64,000 nt of DNA from Kamptonema sp. UHCC 0994 (lineage in GTDB: Bacteria; Cyanobacteriota; Cyanobacteriia; Cyanobacteriales; Microcoleaceae): NCBI RefSeq assembly GCF_029167235.1, contig NZ_JARFTR010000125.1, positions 1 to 64,000 on the forward strand. The letters are read 5' to 3'. Below, piece after piece: positions 60,648-64,000 of this stretch. The first letter of the stretch is position 1. Each line of letters starts with the position of its first letter. The notes under the pieces are model-generated. The model saw nothing but the letters and a program-made list of their open reading frames with translations, was not told the DNA's origin and made no database searches. The position numbers were made by a program, and so were the translations under genes.

Positions 60648-63356
60648 TTATGACTTAGCTTTCTTCTTCGCCGCCGTCGTAGTTGTAGCTTTCTTAGTAG
60701 TTGTCTTAGTAGCCGTTGACGACTTTGAAGACTTCGCCGCCGTAGTTGTCTTAGTTGACTTCTTCGACTTGCTAGTAGATTTTGTCCCCGAACTTTCCTT
60801 AGCGGCTAAAAGGTCGAGTGCCTTTTCTAAGGTAAAATTCTCCACAGCTTCATCCTTCGGCAAAGAAGCATTTATCTTGCCATGTTTCACATAAGGGCCG
60901 TAACGTCCATCATAAACATTGATCGGTTCGTCATCGGCGGGATGATTACCTAAAACCCGCAAAGGTTCGACAGTTTTGCTACTTTTACCGCGAGCAGCTT
61001 TGGGTTGTGCTAACAACTCTAAAGCACGTTCAAAGGTAATTGTGATTACATCATCACCAGCTTTTAACGAGCGATATTCCTTGCCTTCCTTACCGCGATC
61101 GCTAACTACATAGGGCCCATACATCCCTAAACTTGCCTGAATTTTAGCCCCCGTCTCTGGGTGTAAGCCCAAATTGCGCGGCAAAGATAGCAAACCAACG
61201 GCCATTTCTACGGTAACGCTTTCCTTAGCTACCCCTTTTGGTAAAGAAGTCCGTTTAGGTTTCTTATTCTCCTCAGTAGATAAACCTAACTGCACGTAAG
61301 GGCCGTAATTTCCGACAAGAATGTAAATAGGTTCCCCTAACTCCGGGTGCATTCCTAATTTTTCTGGGCCTTCGGTTTTTTGCCGTAGGATTAATTCAAT
61401 TTGTGCTGGATCTAAATCTGCTGGTGTTAAATCTGGCGGAATAGAAGCTGTCACCATGCCTTCGGGACTTTCTGCCTCGATGTAAGGGCCGAATTTGCCG
61501 ATACAGACTTTGGCTGGTAAATTTTCTAATTCTACAGTCCGGGCAAGTTTAGCATCAATTTCAGTGTCGCCACTTTTAACTAATGTTTGCAGACCAGTTT
61601 CACCTAGATAGAATTTTCGCAGGTAAGGCAACCATTGAGCTTCGCCGGTAGCAATTTCATCTAGTGTTGCTTCCATTTTAGAAGTAAAGCTAGTGTCTAC
61701 CAAATCGGGAAAATGTTTTTCCAACAATGCTGTGACTGCAAAGGCGGTAAAAGTAGGAATTAAGGCATTTGCTACTAACTTGGCATAGCCGCGATCGATA
61801 ATTGTGCCGATGATGCTGGCGTAGGTACTGGGACGACCAACGCCTTCACTTTCTAAAGTTTTAACTAAAGAAGCTTCGGTAAATCTGGCAGGCGGCTGTG
61901 TTTCGTGACCGATCGCTTCTAATTCGGTACAATTAGGGCGATCGCCTACTTTCAAAGGTGGCAAAATTACCTCTTGGTCTTCTAAAGCTGCATCTGGATC
62001 GTCGGAACCTTCCACGTAGGCCCGCAAGAAACCGGGGAAGTCGATGCGTTTCCCAGAGGATCTAAACCCTGCATCTTCTACCTGCAACTGTACGGTAATG
62101 TGAGTTTGGCGCGAGTCAGCCATTTGAGAGGCGACTGTCCGCTTCCAAATTAAGTCATAAACTCGGAAATCTTGACCTTCTAAGCCTGTTTCCTGGGGTG
62201 TGCGGAAAGTGCTACCAGCGGGCCTGATGGCTTCGTGGGCTTCTTGTGCGCCTTTGCTTTTGGTAGTGTATTTACGGGGTTGGGGGCTGAGGTATTCGTT
62301 ACCGTACAGGGCTTGAACGCAACTGCGGGCGGCCTCGATCGCCTGTTCGGATAAATGCACCGAGTCAGTCCGCATATAGGTAATAAAACCCCGTTCGTAG
62401 AGGCCTTGGGCAACTCGCATGGTTTCCCGCGCACCCAGTCGCAATTTGCGGTTAGCTTCCTGCTGCAAAGTCGAGGTGGTAAAGGGTGGCGAGGGTTTGC
62501 GGGTGACGGGCCGTTCCTCGATGTTGGCGACATTCCAGGGTTTATCTAGGAGGCGATCGCGCAACGCATTAGCCTCTTCCTCATTCAGCAATAACACATT
62601 GCGGCCGGCAGCAATGCGCCCCGTACTTTCATCAAAATCGCTACCTGTGGCAACTTTCACATTGCGGACGGTAACGAGTTTGGCATCAAATTCACTGCCC
62701 TTTTGCCCTTTCTTGGCATTAGGCGGAGTCAAAGTTGCTTTTAAATCCCAGTAACTCCCTTGGCGGAAGGCGCGGCGATCGCGTTCTCGGCGGACTAAAA
62801 GCCGCACTGCTACTGACTGTACCCGCCCCGCTGATAGCCCTCTGGCGATTTTTTTCCACAACAGAGGAGAAACAGTGTAACCCACCAGCCGATCCAAAAT
62901 TCGCCGCGTTTCCTGAGCCCGAACTACGTGCTCGTCGATGCTGCGACAGTGAGTTAAGGCGCTGCGGATGGCTTCACGAGTGATTTCGTGAAAGACCATC
63001 CGTTTGATGGGGACTTTGGGCTGGAGGACTTGCAACAAGTGCCAGGAGATGCTTTCACCTTCCCGGTCTTCGTCGGTAGCCAGAATCAGTTCGTCGGCTT
63101 CTTTGAGTGCGTCTTTGAGTTCCTTGACTATTTTCTTTTTATCTTTGGGGATAACGTAAAGCGGTTCAAAGTCAGCTTCCACGTTTACGCCCAATTGCGC
63201 CCATTTTTCTCCTTTGACGGCTTCGGGAATTTCTTCGGCGGAGGATGGGAGGTCGCGCACATGACCCATTGATGCCTCTACGCGGTAGGTGGAGGGCAGG
63301 AAGTTGCGAATGGTGCGGGCTTTAGTAGGAGATTCGACGATGACGAGGGTTGACAT
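60648..63356 (-). CDS. topA: DNA topoisomerase I
   Basis: A 902-residue type IA topoisomerase relaxing negative supercoils. The Toprim domain opens with [19 protein letters not shown] and has [11 protein letters not shown]. The catalytic Tyr is Y327 in [11 protein letters not shown]-terminal repeats ([37 protein letters not shown]) are the cyanobacterial/actinobacterial-type tail domain, in four copies, and it ends in a Lys/Ser/Thr-rich tail ([20 protein letters not shown]) probably for DNA binding. I start at the ATG 63356 because the family N-terminus begins there; 34 upstream codons are open. Confidence 0.95.
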   Translation of the reverse strand: MSTLVIVESPTKARTIRNFLPSTYRVEASMGHVRDLPSSAEEIPEAVKGEKWAQLGVNVEADFEPLYVIPKDKKKIVKELKDALKEADELILATDEDREGESISWHLLQVLQPKVPIKRMVFHEITREAIRSALTHCRSIDEHVVRAQETRRILDRLVGYTVSPLLWKKIARGLSAGRVQSVAVRLLVRRERDRRAFRQGSYWDLKATLTPPNAKKGQKGSEFDAKLVTVRNVKVATGSDFDESTGRIAAGRNVLLLNEEEANALRDRLLDKPWNVANIEERPVTRKPSPPFTTSTLQQEANRKLRLGARETMRVAQGLYERGFITYMRTDSVHLSEQAIEAARSCVQALYGNEYLSPQPRKYTTKSKGAQEAHEAIRPAGSTFRTPQETGLEGQDFRVYDLIWKRTVASQMADSRQTHITVQLQVEDAGFRSSGKRIDFPGFLRAYVEGSDDPDAALEDQEVILPPLKVGDRPNCTELEAIGHETQPPARFTEASLVKTLESEGVGRPSTYASIIGTIIDRGYAKLVANALIPTFTAFAVTALLEKHFPDLVDTSFTSKMEATLDEIATGEAQWLPYLRKFYLGETGLQTLVKSGDTEIDAKLARTVELENLPAKVCIGKFGPYIEAESPEGMVTASIPPDLTPADLDPAQIELILRQKTEGPEKLGMHPELGEPIYILVGNYGPYVQLGLSTEENKKPKRTSLPKGVAKESVTVEMAVGLLSLPRNLGLHPETGAKIQASLGMYGPYVVSDRGKEGKEYRSLKAGDDVITITFERALELLAQPKAARGKSSKTVEPLRVLGNHPADDEPINVYDGRYGPYVKHGKINASLPKDEAVENFTLEKALDLLAAKESSGTKSTSKSKKSTKTTTAAKSSKSSTATKTTTKKATTTTAAKKKAKS

Positions 63357-63665
63357 AGCACATCTTTTAAGGATAGCGGCGAGGCTAGTAATTTCTAGTG
63401 AGTGATAGTTTAAGCCGGATGTCAAGGGGTGGGCTCGAAGCGATCGCTTTTTTGCCAAGGCGGAGGCTACCTCATTTCACGCTATCTCAATTTTTAACTT
63501 AATGCCGAGCGATCGTGTGGGAGGCGATCGGGCGATCGGGATTTTGGCCTGGTTTTTTGGCTAAGGCTGCCTCAGCTTACCTTATCCTGAAAATATGGAG
63601 TTAAGACGGTTCTGGTAAAGGCGCGATCGCCCTGCTGACTTTGATCGGAAAGGAGAAGACTCATT

Positions 63666-64000
63666 ATGGGAAAAGGAGATCACATCTATGTGGACTGCGG
63701 TGCTTACACACATCATGGAATTGATTGTGGTGATGGTACTGCCATTCATTACATAGGAGAAGCACTAAAAGGTGTGATTACTCGCACGTCTCTAGCTGAA
63801 TTCACATCTGGCAAGCAACTCTTTGTGAAAAAGTATGAAGTTTCTGATTTATCAGATATCATTCTTTTGAGGGCAAAAAGTCGTTTAGGTGAAAATAAAT
63901 ACGATCTACTTTTCAACAACTGTGAACACTTCGCTACATGGTGTAAAACTGGTAAACATGAAAGCGAACAAGTAAATCGTGCGGCGACAGTAGCAGTAAT
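63666..64000 (+). CDS. LRAT/NC-domain family protein, partial
   Basis: The first ~111 residues of a protein running off the window end. MGKGDHIYVDCGAYTHHGID has the LRAT-type His (H17, with H16), and LLFNNCEHFATWCKTG carries the nucleophile-type Cys86 (NCEHFA). LRAT-like NlpC/P60-related proteins act as acyltransferases or phospholipases; bacterial members are poorly known. AGGAG lies 10 bases before the ATG. Confidence 0.85.
   Translation, partial: MGKGDHIYVDCGAYTHHGIDCGDGTAIHYIGEALKGVITRTSLAEFTSGKQLFVKKYEVSDLSDIILLRAKSRLGENKYDLLFNNCEHFATWCKTGKHESEQVNRAATVAV

Overview
The window comes from a filamentous cyanobacterium, probably an Oscillatoriales-type genome (Microcoleus, Oscillatoria or Phormidium relatives). 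The reasons are the very frequent HIP1 octamer GCGATCGC, the heptameric short tandem repeats between genes, and cyanobacterial families such as SasA, DUF760, DUF1825, DUF3370, DUF4079, ClpC and a PEP-CTERM surface protein. I cannot name the species. Most genes are chromosomal housekeeping genes with long, repeat-rich spacers. I see no prophage, CRISPR array, rRNA or tRNA.

Layout. 1-5 kb: a GlcE-like subunit, a DUF4079 membrane protein, a prohibitin-like remnant, DUF202 and AMIN proteins. 5-9 kb: a CPA2 antiporter with two universal-stress domains, then a decayed patch with an IS982 fragment facing an N-terminally deleted PhyH dioxygenase. 9-19.5 kb: a large hypothetical, DUF3370 and SLH envelope proteins, an M3 peptidase, glutaminase and a DUF2079 membrane protein. 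19.5-28 kb: SasA, MutT, DUF760, a sigma-70 factor, an AT-rich polysaccharide deacetylase, DUF29 and AcnB. 28-38 kb: a 1492-residue PAS/GAF/GGDEF/EAL protein, a 62-residue protein behind a CRP-type site, RimM, and a multi-PAS histidine kinase preceded by an overlapping small ORF. 38-48 kb: ClpC, RimI, then lysA-cdaA-uppS (diaminopimelate/lysine, c-di-AMP, undecaprenyl lipid), a PEP-CTERM protein, signal peptidase I and DUF1825. 48-64 kb: PBP1A, TyrS, PyrF, a Ser/Thr kinase fused to a formylglycine-generating-enzyme-like domain, type-4 UDG, a phosphoribosyltransferase, an amidase/glucosaminidase, a Spy-like protein, DUF29, TopA and the start of an LRAT-family protein.

Functional themes are cell-wall building and remodelling (lysA, uppS, PBP1A, amidase/glucosaminidase, AMIN and SLH proteins), second messengers (c-di-AMP, c-di-GMP, probably cAMP through a CRP site), and clock or stress signalling (SasA, sigma factor, multi-PAS sensors).

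The most unusual content is repeat biology and a candidate diversification target. At least one small palindromic, MITE-like family (ends TATAGCAACCGC) has five copies. A G-rich/C-rich palindromic repeat has inserted in frame inside three unrelated proteins (DUF2079, the GGDEF/EAL protein, RimI). A CAATTAC heptamer array sits in frame inside the EAL domain. The C-terminus of the kinase-FGE fusion has the composition and codon pattern of a diversity-generating-retroelement variable region, although no reverse transcriptase or template is in the window. Everything here was read by eye; no database search was run.
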